Below, piece after piece: positions 1 to 11,600 of a stretch of 64,000 nucleotides of DNA. The DNA is from Siderastrea radians (taxonomy: Eukaryota > Cnidaria > Anthozoa > Scleractinia > Rhizangiidae). How positions within the stretch are numbered: the first letter of the stretch is position 1; each line of letters opens with the position of its first letter. The DNA lies in NCBI GenBank assembly GCA_964017195.1, contig OZ024887.1, positions 63,204,811 to 63,268,810 of the forward strand, given 5' to 3'. The notes beneath the pieces are model-generated. The model was not told the origin of the DNA. It did no database searches and was given only the letters and a program-made list of their open reading frames with translations. The translations under genes were made by a program, and so were the position numbers.

Positions 1-483
1 CGGTTAATTATGGCCGGCTCTAGGGTGACTGCAATAATGGCCGCCAAGCGACAGTTTCATTCCAGCCTCCAAAGAAGGGTGACAAGTGCTACTGTAAAAA
101 AAAAAACAAACACACACGCACAAATAACAAAAAAAAAAAAGAAAAAAACCAAGAAGAAGCTTTCGGACTAGATTATGACGGAAAACTGGAAACCAACGAA
201 ATAGGCAGCACTCTGCATGTACATTTCGCTTTCAGTCTCATTCAGTTATGCTCACTGGATTACGGGAACGGTTCTCATTCAGTTATGCTTACTGGATTAT
301 GGGAACGTCTCTTTGCTTATTCTTGTGCTTTCTCTTGTGCTTATTTGACAGGCAACATCGAGAAATCTATGAGTTCGTGTTGACTTCGAGTTCCTGACTT
401 GAGTTAATTCTTGGAACGATGGTAAGCATTGACCCTGTCCCTAGCTAGAAAGTTTACCACTAAAATGCGCCTTACCCTATATG
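1..483. other. Intergenic; low-complexity A-rich tract and short tandem duplication
   Basis: No gene seen. 92-147 is an A-rich low-complexity tract. About 239-270 and 275-307 are near-identical copies of a CATTCAGTTATGCTCACTGG-containing segment. Confidence 0.6.
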
Positions 484-654
484 CAGTTGACTATTGATAA
501 CTCAAACCTTCAAGGGAAGTTAACAAAGGCTGTTCGTGAGTTCGAGTTATCAAGGGTAAAATTATAGAGAAAATGACCTGAAGGGAAAAAACATTCACTT
601 TAAGTTAGCGGGAGGTTTGAATTACCGAGGGTTTGAGTTACCGGTAGTCAACTG
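484..654. mobile_element. Short inverted-repeat element, pogo/Tigger-like ends
   Basis: Ends are CAGTTGACTATTGATAACTC and, inverted, CAGTTGACTACCGGTAACTC. Internal repeats of the GTTCGAGTTATCAAGG type are present. CAGT-type ends are typical of pogo/Tigger transposons. The flanking dinucleotide is TG on both sides rather than the usual TA. Non-coding, 171 bp. Confidence 0.6.
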
Positions 655-1004
655 TGCTAAACCACTTTCTACTAAAATCATTAGTTTTTTTTTTATAACT
701 TGAACTCCAATTCCAGTGAAAGCCGCGTACGAGATCTGTACTGTAAGATAATTTGTTGATGTCCAATTCGCGAAATCAAGCAAACGCTGATCCCTTAACT
801 GATAGTACATACCGAGATGTTTGTTCTAAGTGAAATGGTGATAGATCAGTCTAGTGCCCAGGCGTGGCCTTACTGCCTGACGTTCTGCGGTGTTTGGCGC
901 GAACAGTGCACCTTCGATAAATCAAAATTATAACTTGAATTTCAGGCTTTGCGGACAAACTACTCTATTTGCTCGCGCTGTCCTCTGAGAGTAAGGAATG
1001 CTTC

Positions 1005-1146
1005 CATATGAAATATATCAAACACGAGAAAGAGTGTTTCATCGGGATATCCAAACACCGAGAAGTGGGTTGAAAAAACGAGGCGCAGCTGTTTGGATAC
1101 CTGATGAAACACTCTTTCTGAGTTTTTGATATGGCTTCTCAAACCA
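1005..1146. mobile_element. Palindromic MITE-like element
   Basis: The left half reads AGAAAGAGTGTTTCATCGGG and the right half carries its reverse complement (CTGATGAAACACTCTTTCTG). Both halves extend through ATCCAAACA and the outer GCTTCCATAT / ATATGGCTTC. Boundaries are approximate. Confidence 0.55.
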
Positions 1147-1412
1147 TTCATAATTCTTCGAGAAATTCAAAGCAGAAGTAAGTTTTGCGAACTAAAAGTG
1201 AATTAAAAATTGACTCGACAACACAACAAGTCTTGAACTACCGACCCTGCGACCTCCTGATCAAAAGTCCATCGCGCTAAACGCAACATTATTACAACAC
1301 TACTTCAAGTTCGCAAAACTTCATGCTAATTAAGATCCGGTATCCAAACCACCGTCACGGTAGTGATTTCCTTTGTTTTCTCTTTATGAATTATTGATGA
1401 GTTTGAGAAACC

Positions 1413-1586
1413 TTATTCCAAAATGGCGGAAATACATTACTCTTTTGTCTAATTGTTAATTGGCCCTTGTTGGCTCGATCTCACTGATCTGCAGAATTCA
1501 AAGGATTGTTTGGCTTAAAACGAGGCAACAAGGGCCAATTAACGTGGAGACAAAAGAATAATGTATTTTCTGCCATTTTGGAATAA
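1413..1586. mobile_element. Palindromic MITE with TTATTCCAAAATGGC ends
   Basis: Terminal inverted repeats start TTATTCCAAAATGGCGGAAA and, inverted, TTATTCCAAAATGGCAGAAA. The inner arms share AATTGGCCCTTGTTG. 174 bp, non-coding. Confidence 0.7.
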
Positions 1587-2115
1587 AGTGTATTAGGTCA
1601 TTGCTCATGGCGTAATAAATGTTTGAGAATTTTTTGACGAATTTCAAAATGTTTTTAAAGAAATTGTGGGGGCAGGGGGGGGGGGGAGCGGAGAGTAAGT
1701 AATTATAGGGAAAGAGAAAATTGAAGATTTGAAGGTGATTGAAAATTTAATTTCGACGTTAATATTTAATAGATGGGTACCATGTACGGCAGTAATCAGG
1801 TTTTTGTCGGGGTCCTTGAACCGATGTTGTTACTTGTAGGATGTACTTTTTTTCAGACCGAAATGACGGTTCGTAGAGAAATGACCCCCAAGAGATGCAT
1901 GATTACAGTAAAACGTATCGGAACTTAAGCCATCTCCAGGTGGACTTGAAGTACATACGGTACCGAAAACTCTATGATCCTTAAGTTCTAAAATAAGGTG
2001 TAGGAACCATACATCATTAACATGTAATAGCAAAACCATGTAAAATGTTATCATAAAACACGCCGGTTAATTGAGAGCACGAGAGGGATAAAGAAAGCAC
2101 GAGACGGGAGATTGC

Positions 2116-2315
2116 TAGCCTGCGTAGCAAGCAGTTCTGTAGGGCTTTCCGCAGGTTTGAAGCATTTTTCGCTTCTTGAAAGCGCGAAAATTGGGGCGAA
2201 CGCAAAAAAAAAAGTTCCATCAGTGTTGCGCTCGCCCCAATTTTTGCGCCGCCAAAGAGTGAAAAACGCCTCGAACGGGCGGAAAACCCTACGCAAACGT
2301 TTGCTATGCAGGCTA
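2116..2315. mobile_element. MULE-like MITE with perfect 9-bp target duplication
   Basis: Ends are TAGCCTGCGTAGCAAGC and, inverted, TAGCCTGCATAGCAAAC. The palindromic arms continue through AATTGGGGCGA. It is flanked on both sides by GGAGATTGC (2107-2115 and 2316-2324). A 9-bp duplication is typical of Mutator-like elements. 200 bp, non-coding. Confidence 0.8.
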
Positions 2316-2691
2316 GGAGATTGCTTTCTACATTTCTCGAATTCTCAAATGCCCAAAGTGGTTTATACTCTTATAAAGCATGGTGTTTTAGCCACTCAGA
2401 GCCCTCGCAGCTTTCAATCTATATTATCTGTATTACACGTGTGAAACCATAGATCTGCGAGAACCATATCGAACCATATCATGTTAAGATTAAAATAACG
2501 TACGAATTCTATACATGCACGAAGCGTGAAAATGAGCTCAAAATCATATAGTTAGGTCAGTTTTATTAAAGCAGGGTGGAGTTAAGTTTCTGTCGTAGGA
2601 AACAAGACGGCGCAGCCGGAATCAGGATACCAACCGCCGACTGCCACATCGAAACTCTGGCTTGAAAACCGCTTGACTACTACGTCTCATA

Positions 2692-2834
2692 CACTCTTTT
2701 TCTTTTGTAAGAACCATTTTTATAAGAACGTTGAGGCTGAGATTTGCCCCAAAATTTAATAAAATGTATGAGCTAAAATAAGAACACCCTCAGGCTCAGC
2801 CAAATTTTACGCGTTCTTATAAAAAACAAGAGTG
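2692..2834. mobile_element. MITE with TA target duplication (mariner-like)
   Basis: Inverted ends are CACTCTTTTT and CACTCTTGTTTTT, followed by TATAAGAACG in both arms. TA flanks both sides. 143 bp, non-coding. Confidence 0.65.
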
Positions 2835-3039
2835 TACAACCAGATTCAGTTTACTCCCTGGTTTTCTTATTTTTGGTTTTTAATTCTCCCTTATTTCCTT
2901 CACTACCCATATTTTTGTCCTATGGCACTGTTACTTTCGATAACCTGTACACAGCCACCTACTCTCCTCAAGAAAAACAGGGGAAGGGCCCCCCTCTCCG
3001 AGTTTCCTCGAGGAAGTCGGGCGGCTTTTCACAGGCTAA

Positions 3040-3495
3040 CTTTAAAGGATCCTAGTCAGGCACGCCTTGAAGAACGCGCACCGTAATGAAGTTAAATGTT
3101 GGCGAATGAGCTTGACCAGCATTTCAATCTATTGGATATCTTTTGCTTGACTAGTCGAGTAACCAAGAGGGTCCTTGAATAATGATTTCTTTCATAAGCT
3201 TGACTGTTTTGGCACTGCCACACGAAGGAGAACATAAACCGCTTAGAGTCCTGGCGTTGTCTCGCACATTTCACGAGAAAAATAGCAAACAACACCAAAA
3301 TAACCAGCCAGATGTAACCGCTATTAATTTTTAAGGCCACAAAAGTAAATGAAGGCCCAACCTGGCCGTATTGGCGCGGATGTAGCCGGATTTCAATTCA
3401 CTGTGAAAAAATCCTGATTTTAGATGGCGTAGAAAATGGCGGATTTCTCACTCAATGCGCGCAAAGCACTGTGGGTGACTAGGATCCTTTAAAGT
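3040..3495. mobile_element. Inverted-repeat element with CTTTAAAGGATCCTAGTCA ends
   Basis: The left end ACTTTAAAGGATCCTAGTCA is repeated inverted at the right end (TGACTAGGATCCTTTAAAGT). The inner right end, GCAAAGCACTGTGGGTGAC, resembles the end of the 35268-36338 element. No coding capacity recognised. Confidence 0.6.
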
Positions 3496-3879
3496 GCCCT
3501 CTAGGGATTCACATGTCTTTGCAAGGTCGATATCGTCTCAGAATACCCTGGCTTCAGAGCCCCGTTGTGTAAACGAAAAAGAATGGAAATCGCGCTTGTG
3601 GATAGCCGATCTCCTCGAAGACAAATCTCCAGTTTCGCAACAAAAAATTTAACCCTTGGCAGCTAGGCCACTATCCCTGGGTACTCTCAGAGAAACTCGA
3701 TTAAATAACCATACTGCTGCAGGTAAGTTATGGCATTTGTAGACAGACTCGTCTTTTGGACCTTTTGCACGTGATATGTCTTAGCGCCCAGTAAAGCGAA
3801 ATAGTAATAAAGTTTGCTTGCGCAACTTTGCATTTCTTTTGTGTGAGATTGCAAAGGTGGAAATAAAATTAAAACGTAC

Positions 3880-5640
3880 CGTTTATTCTACTAATCGCTC
3901 TGTGTAAGGAGTATGCTTATAATCGGATTAGCAAGCCAGTGAGATCTTTCAGAGTTTCAAGTATCCAAAAGCTATTCTCGTAATGTCAGTGTCCTTCTAT
4001 CGGAGTTTTCCTCGTGTGAGCAATTCACAGTACTCTCAAGGCTATTAGCCATACCACTTTCTCAAATAGAGTTATAAATTTCAACGTCAAAAACTAAAGT
4101 TAGATTCCTTTTCTTGAAAACATGTTCCATATATTTCTTCCCAAATGAATATTGAAAATATATTAGGCTATTTTATTCTAAAAATTTGTTTAATTCAACG
4201 GAATTAGTACCTAATCGCATAATGGATGTTATCATTCAACGTTTTAAGAGTTAAACTGAGGCGGTGTAACTTTTATCGTAGTTTTAAGAGTCAAGGTTCA
4301 TCGTCAACATTGTTTGATCTTTGAAACAACCTCTTTCATAGTTGGCATAAAGTTTTTGGTTCCAAAATAGATTGCCACTTTCTCTATTTAAGTCAAGTTT
4401 TTCTGGAAGTTTTTCGACTGAGATGTGATGGCTTATGAAAAGTTCTCACATTTTCACAAGCCTGTGTCATTGCTGCGGAATTGCCTCTAAATGTTCACAG
4501 GGGTGTGTCACCCGCAGCGCAGCGCTGTTCTGTGGTATTTGCCGAAACTGGTTGGCACACTTGCATTATTATACAAAAAGGAAAGGGTTTTAACATATGC
4601 TTATTTTTGCGCTGTCCTAAGATTGAATTAGGCCGGCCTAAATCTCCTCTTTAAACGTTCATGAACATTTTAAATCACACGGAAGAAAAATTAAGAAACC
4701 TCAATTAAAATTTGCATACATAATTTATTTATTTATCCACGGTAGAATCTTGCGGCAGACGGGATAGTCTCCAATGCAGCTACAGCCGTTCTTTGGTTGG
4801 GAAGTGGGATGGAGGGGGATTGAATAGAGGCTGCATACACTCCAACTACAGGAGGTACGGTTTACATAAGTTGTGAGATCTTCTTTTGGTTGGTTTTAAA
4901 GTTAGTATTGAATTAATCTCTCGAACGTTGGAAACAAAATTATTGTTGCTGCTAGGGTGCGTAGGGTTCTTGTTGCATTAGATGGAAGCGAATACAGAGA
5001 TAAATTCATTTCGATGGCTTTTACTAATTTCCTCTCTCTTGCATATTGATATTCAGAGATGAAGAGCAGTAAGAACATTTTTTCCTCGATCTGGTTGAAG
5101 ATCGCTTCTGCAATAGAGGAGATGAGACCAAAACCGTTTATTTTACTAATTGCACTGTAAGGAATATGCAGATAATCGGATTGCCAAGCCAGTGAGATCT
5201 TTCAGCGTTTCAAATATCCAGTTTCCTTCTCTCGGAAAGGGGTGATGATTTTTCCTTGTGTGAGTAAATAGTTGTTATTGTGACACTATCCAATGTTTTC
5301 AGTAGAGTCAGTTCTTTACAAAGAAAGGAAGGAAGTCAAGTTTCCTTTCTTGTAAACCTTAATTTCTATATATCCTTCTCAGTGAAGATGACGAAGTGGG
5401 AAATCCATTTTGTTCTAAAAATTGCCTTTTTTCACCTTTTGCCAGGGTTATTGCCCATACCGCGCTCTCAAATGGGGTTTTAATTTCAACGCAAGAAATG
5501 AGATCAACTTTCTTTTTTCGAATCGAAGCTGGAAAATGCATTAAGGTAGATTTCTACAAAAATTCTTTGATTTAAAAGCATTAGTAGCTAATCACGTAAA
5601 TGATGGCATCATTTAACCTTTTTGAGGGGGTCTAATTTGT
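3880..5640. repeat. Diverged non-coding duplication (copies about 3880-4255 and 5133-5640)
   Basis: Both copies contain AAGCCAGTGAGATCTTTCAG, CCGTTTATT-tACTAAT, GCCATACC-CTCTCAAAT and TTTCAACG in the same order. Both end near AGTA-CTAATC-C-TAA-TGAT. They are direct copies offset by about 1.25 kb, with many indels. No open reading frame is conserved. Confidence 0.65.
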
Positions 5641-8600
5641 GTTGTTATTTTGTTGACCATGTTGACAAGTTGCAAAGTTCTGCGACGTTGTTTCGCCTGG
5701 GGATCCATAGGCTTTTTTAAAAAATGACAGTACTCAGGGACATTTGAATAGTATTATTATCCACCTCATTGCAAACATGAGAAGTCTACAGGTCTCGTTT
5801 CGCAGGGGTGGTTCCTCTAAATAAAGCAGCTGGAAAGCGTTTCTTGTAGGACAAATAGCTCTTTGAAGAACGATCGGGAATTTGGCATTCCCACTCTCGA
5901 GAATAAATAAATTAATTCATGCCCAACTGAACTTATTCGAAACGTAAGCTCCTGTATAACTGGTTACCAAGAAGAGGTAAAAATCACGTCTCTCGTTTGC
6001 TTTTCTTTTTCCGGCATTTTCCAACAAAAGGCCAGTCGAATACATCCTTAGTTGCAAAAAAAAAACTGAGCTAACAAATTACAACGGTTGCAAGACTAAC
6101 AATCATGCAATCTGCGGAAATGTGGAAGAGAGACAGTCGTGTCTTTCATCCTTTGACCGCGTCGGAGTATAACCCTCTAGAGTATACATACACTTTTTTG
6201 AGCTGAAGCTGAGCCGAAACTGTGTATTTTTGTTATTTTATGTATATATTTTTGGAGATTTCAGCCTAAAAGCATTCTTATTAATGTTCTTATCTTTAAT
6301 AGTTTATAGTTTCTGAGGTATAACCAAGAAACCAAATGGAGAAACAAGTGAAGAAGGAAAATACACTACTTGCATTCTAGTGTTACTACACATGCATTCT
6401 AGTGTTTGGGGCTAAATTGGACTTTATTTTTCTCAGACCAAACTGTGAACTTTACTTTTATTGTTATTTAAAGAGTATTTAGAGATCTTGCTTTCTTATT
6501 AACTTTCAGCCTGGGTGCGTTCGTAGCATTTTCTTAAAAATTTGGCCAATCTCAACTCAGCCTCAATGGTCTCATGAAAAGGTTCTTATAGAAGAAAACG
6601 TGTATCAGTTTACGGGGAGTTAGATTCGTCTGACGTGCGTCTTCTCTCAGTGCGTTATCTCCCCTTCATATGTTATACTTCTCCAAACCGGATACACCGA
6701 GTAGGTCTCTGTCTCTCTTCACAGCTGTTGGTGTAGTTTGTAGGTCGTTACGATAAAAAATCTACGGAAAATAAATCATCACCTAGTCTATGAATCAAAC
6801 AAAATCGAGAAAACAGTTTCACTAATTTTTAGTTTCAATAATCGCTCAAAGTACTTGGCCCGACCGGGTACCTCGTCTTTGACTGGAAACTTCTTCATTC
6901 AAATCCATATTGACAACTACTCGAGACGGTTTCACCCTTCGAAAAAAGAAAAGATCCTAGTTGTTCAAAGTAATTTGTTAAATGTTCAAATATAAAGTTG
7001 TGTTCCCTATACGTTAGCTCATAATATGTTGTAAAATCAATCAATGCAATTTCGGTACATTTGCAATTGAACTGTACAGCTGATAGACAGGTCATTAAAT
7101 GCTACTGTATCCCAGCCCGCCTCATCACCAGCCATTTTTCTAAGAGAGAAAGAGGGCAAAATTGTTAAAAATGGGCACGAATTTTATGCAAGAAGGATTT
7201 ATGTCAATTGTGGATGAAGTATAACAACTTCCCTTTTTCTGACATTGTGACAAATTCAAAAACTTTAATCCAATGTGGACACTTATCTTAAATGGCCCCC
7301 GCAAACGGAAACGTTCCCCAACTGTTTTCCCATGCGAACACAAGAAAAATTCCTTCTGAAAACAATGTTTTTTTTCTCTTTTGCACAGGTATTATTTCCC
7401 TGCCATTCCTAAGAATGGACGATTCCTACGATTCCCAAATAGAACAAAAAAAATCAAAATTGTGTCAGTTGCAAAATATTGAAAGAGAAACTGTAATACC
7501 GATAAAAAACAATAGCTTTATTTTGAACAGGAATAAAGGTTTCTTATCCCCTGGCTCAAAAGTTAGAAACAGTATAATTAAGGCATCACTGGAAAGAGGC
7601 TGCCATTTTCAACTTGCCCATGGGTGCACTTCTCATAGCGAGGTAACTGTTTGCATGTGCAATAAAGAAAAACGCCAAATGTAACGAAGTTGAATGTTTT
7701 GGGCCTTCATCACTTCCAGGGCATTGTGATCGCGGCCATTAAATACTTTGCTAATTACGGTTAAGCCGGAGTCATTAATTTGTTCTTTATCCCTCTGACG
7801 GTGCGCAGACCGCGCAGATAAGAAATGCTGCAGTTCTAGATTGGTTGGTTAGTAAGGTGTTTGTATGTGGTGGAAATAAATGGCGATGCAACAGTACAGA
7901 AAGCAAAATGGCATGCACGTATTTCATGGTCAAAGGTGAGTTTGAAAGACCCTTTCAGTGAAAGCATATTACTATTAAAAATGTTGCCGCAAAAGTGGTT
8001 GTGGGAAGGTGTGTGTTCAACGGAGCGCTTCAATAAGTTTTAAATAGTGCTGTCGGATCAATAGGGCATGCACGCATTTCGTGGTTGAGCCATATCGCTA
8101 AAGAGTGCAGTCGCAACGCAAAATACATTGTTTGCATGCGGAAAAGCTCGAATGTGTTGTTAAGTAATTTCCTTAAAATTTTGAACTACTTAGGATTGTG
8201 GGCAGACAATTTACTCTCAAATTATGTCAGTATTAAAGCTGTGCGAGAAAGCGTGGATTTCATTTGTTCTGTGAAACCCTGTTTCCCCTTCAATCAGTTG
8301 GCAGGTCGGTCGGTCGGGAGATACTTGTTTTTGTTTACTTTTTTAAATAACGGGTCAGTCGGACGATGGTGAACGAGCAAAACATACCATTTTGTCGGAC
8401 AGGCTTTATTGCCTACACAAACTCTTCATTTGACGCCATATTTTTACCTCTGAGGGACGTATGATGAAAACCCTTGAAAATGTCTACTTTCACATGTCAT
8501 GCTAGCCGTTATCGTCCCGTCTTATTAACCAATAGCGGGAGAGACTTCCATCAAATGTGAATTGCATGAAGCAAATAAAGGAGTTATCTCTGGAATGCTA

Positions 8601-11600
8601 ATTTAACCGCTGCAGATTTTAACTACCCTGCCAAAGCAGTCGAGATGTGCGTGCCCAATAGCACAATCCCTTGATTAAAACACCTAGTTAAATTAGGCAT
8701 CGGCAAATTCGAGGAAACGGCATCACCGCAGAAATAAGTACGAGTCTTCCACAGAATTTGTTTCACGTACGCGTGCCTGGAAAGAGACGAACTGAACATT
8801 TTGGAAAACAGTCAGACTCAGTAGCAATGACTCTTCGTTACGTGCAGGGCTTGGGCTTTGTTGTTTGAACACTTTTCCTACCTGTCATGTTACAAGTTGT
8901 CTCTGACTGATGAAATCCTTAAGTGTAACCATTCAATTGAAAGCCTTTGAATTTTTTTAAAATTTTTTTTTAATGAATTTTTTAATGGTATTTTATTATG
9001 GAGATGCCCGTTGTGCTGCACAAGGTGCCCAAAAGCGTTTATATCTTTGGATAAAATCCATTTTAACCAGAGAGCATGATCATTCAAGAAAACACTATTA
9101 AGCAGTACCTTCTTATGGTATTATTGCTCGTTTAGAAATTTTTTCGAGTAAAATTATAGTTTTTTGTTCAAAAAAACAAGGATAGAGGAACAGCAAAAGT
9201 TGACTCGAGCTTCAGTTTGACGGCTTGCTGTAAGAAAAAAAAGAAGATGACAGGAAAATAATTTTCACAGCCGCCGTTAAACTTAATACGTGTTATTTCC
9301 CCCCATTCTTAATTCTCGTTGATTGAACCATCTGATTAGGTCTATTACCATGTTAAAGTACTGTCATCCAATGACGATGTTTTCTCGTTAAATCGGCCTT
9401 TCTTTGGCGGTTTCCTGAAATTGACCATAGAGCACAACCAATTGATTTGATGAAAGACAATATTCAATCGCTTAGGCACTGCAGAACATCACGATGTTTT
9501 GCCGACAAAAGCTTAAATCAGTAAAGGATCGTCTACGGACAAATGGGTTTTTATTAAAACCTATCAATGCTGTTTAAAGATGGCCTGGAATCAAACTTAA
9601 AGAAAATCCCATTTAATTCGTAAAAAATGTGACAACAAAAGGCACTACATAAAATGCTGCCTTAATAGCAGCTTTGATTTGAATGATGACATTTCAGTAT
9701 TTCAACCCTGACAGACCTTAAAGGTAAAACTATCTTTTATTGCATTATGTGAACCGTAGTCCCACAGGAAAGCGACGCTCAATGGCTTTCACTTAAAGGG
9801 GCAATATTATGGAGTTTTTCTTGGTTTTGCGGTCAAAAATTATTTGTGAATACCATGCCCATACATGAATTGATTCTTGACCATCAGAGACTACGTCAGT
9901 CAAGGGGATTGTCAGTTTTTATCGATTTTACAGATGACACAAGGAAAGAACTTGAAAACTTTAAATGGTGCATTTAAAACTATAAAGGGTACATTTGAGA
10001 CTTTCCTCCTTAGACTTTGCATTATTCAAGTCTAGTCTCGGACGGGTGCCCCAGCTAAACGATATCAAACGTAACTGCAAATTTTCGTCGGCCAAAATTG
10101 GATGGAAACGGGTAAATACTCCATCTAACAATGTTTAACACGATTTTGAAAGAAAATATTATCTGGACTATGTTTTTTTTCCTTGAACTTTCTTAGTTAG
10201 ATGTGGAGGAGTAAGCTATAGTAGTCACGGAAACTAGCTTTCGTCTAAATGGTCACACTTAAAAATTTCTATCAATTTACAGACGTGGCATACCCGCACT
10301 GATGCCGTCAACCTTACCAACCTTACCTTGCCATACCAACCTTATACAGTATAATACAGCAGAATGGCTGTATTATGTACATGATCCACAACCTGACCCT
10401 AAAAGTTCCAAGTTAAGGCCTTAAACTTTTGTAAATTGCTGTTTAAATTTCTGTGAGTTATGGGGTTAATTTTTTTTTTCTTGATCATAACAAACCTATA
10501 GATAGAAAAGTCACTCTTACCGAAGGCCAAAAGGTAGCGTTTTTGGAACCGGCTAATACGATTTCACAGTTTTCGGCACATTTTTATGTACAAATGTCAT
10601 GTCATTTGCTTGAAAACTGCTGAAAATTGTCTTAGTGATCATTATTTAAACAACATCTGCAGTTGCAATAATGAATCATTCTCCTTCAAAAGTGATAGTC
10701 AATGACGTAGGCTTAAAAATTGTCCCCCTGAGTAAATCACATAGAAGATTATCCTGTCCTTAATATTTGACTCTGCTTACCGCTGATTGTCCTTAGTGTC
10801 GGCCGATAAATATTTCACTGGACGCTAAAACGACGGTTCTATAGAGTCTGCCTGACGTATATGAGCCGATATTACCCGACTGATATTTAGTGATATTGGA
10901 TAAATGCTCTGTAATGACATGAAAATTGCAAACGTTTGCAGTTTCTGACAGTCAAAGCTGAATTGGACAGCTGTGGTTCTGTTCCAAAGTGCGCAAACTC
11001 ATTTATTCATTTTGTTCACTCGTTGTTTAATTCTGCTCAGTTCAGCTGAATGACTGTCATTTGAAATATTTGAAAGCTCATCATCTTCAACCGGAAATCC
11101 AGTGTCCTTAATGATGTGGTTATCAAGGAAGTCCTCTTTAAAAAAGTACAATCGCACGACATTTTGATGGCAATTTCAAATCTTATTTGACAGTTCCATT
11201 AAAGTGCGATCACTTCAAAAATATGCTCGCAAATGATAAAGCCGATAATCAAACAAAACACATACGTTGATGATGCTCAATTTTGCCCTCAGGTGTAATC
11301 TAAAGATTTTGCAATTTTTCGTTCAGCACTGGAAAAGAGTGTTGAACTCCATCTTGAATTTGGAACCAACGAAATGCGATCCCGAGGGCAGCTTCCAAAC
11401 CGCCTTCAACCCGGTAATCGAACACTCCAAATTGCCTTTTATCACCTTTGAATAGCGGCAAATACAGAAATTAAAAATTGTTTTCGTAAGATTATATTAA
11501 AACATGTATTCATGCGTTAACAAAGTCTTTTGATTGAAATAAAAGGCAGCAAATTATTATCCTTAAAACAATGCTTTTCTCAAGAAAATCACAGCAGATT

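Noticed and set aside
7292..7684. A 130-aa open frame upstream of NK1
   Set aside because: No domain, poor composition, no splice partners or promoter signal.
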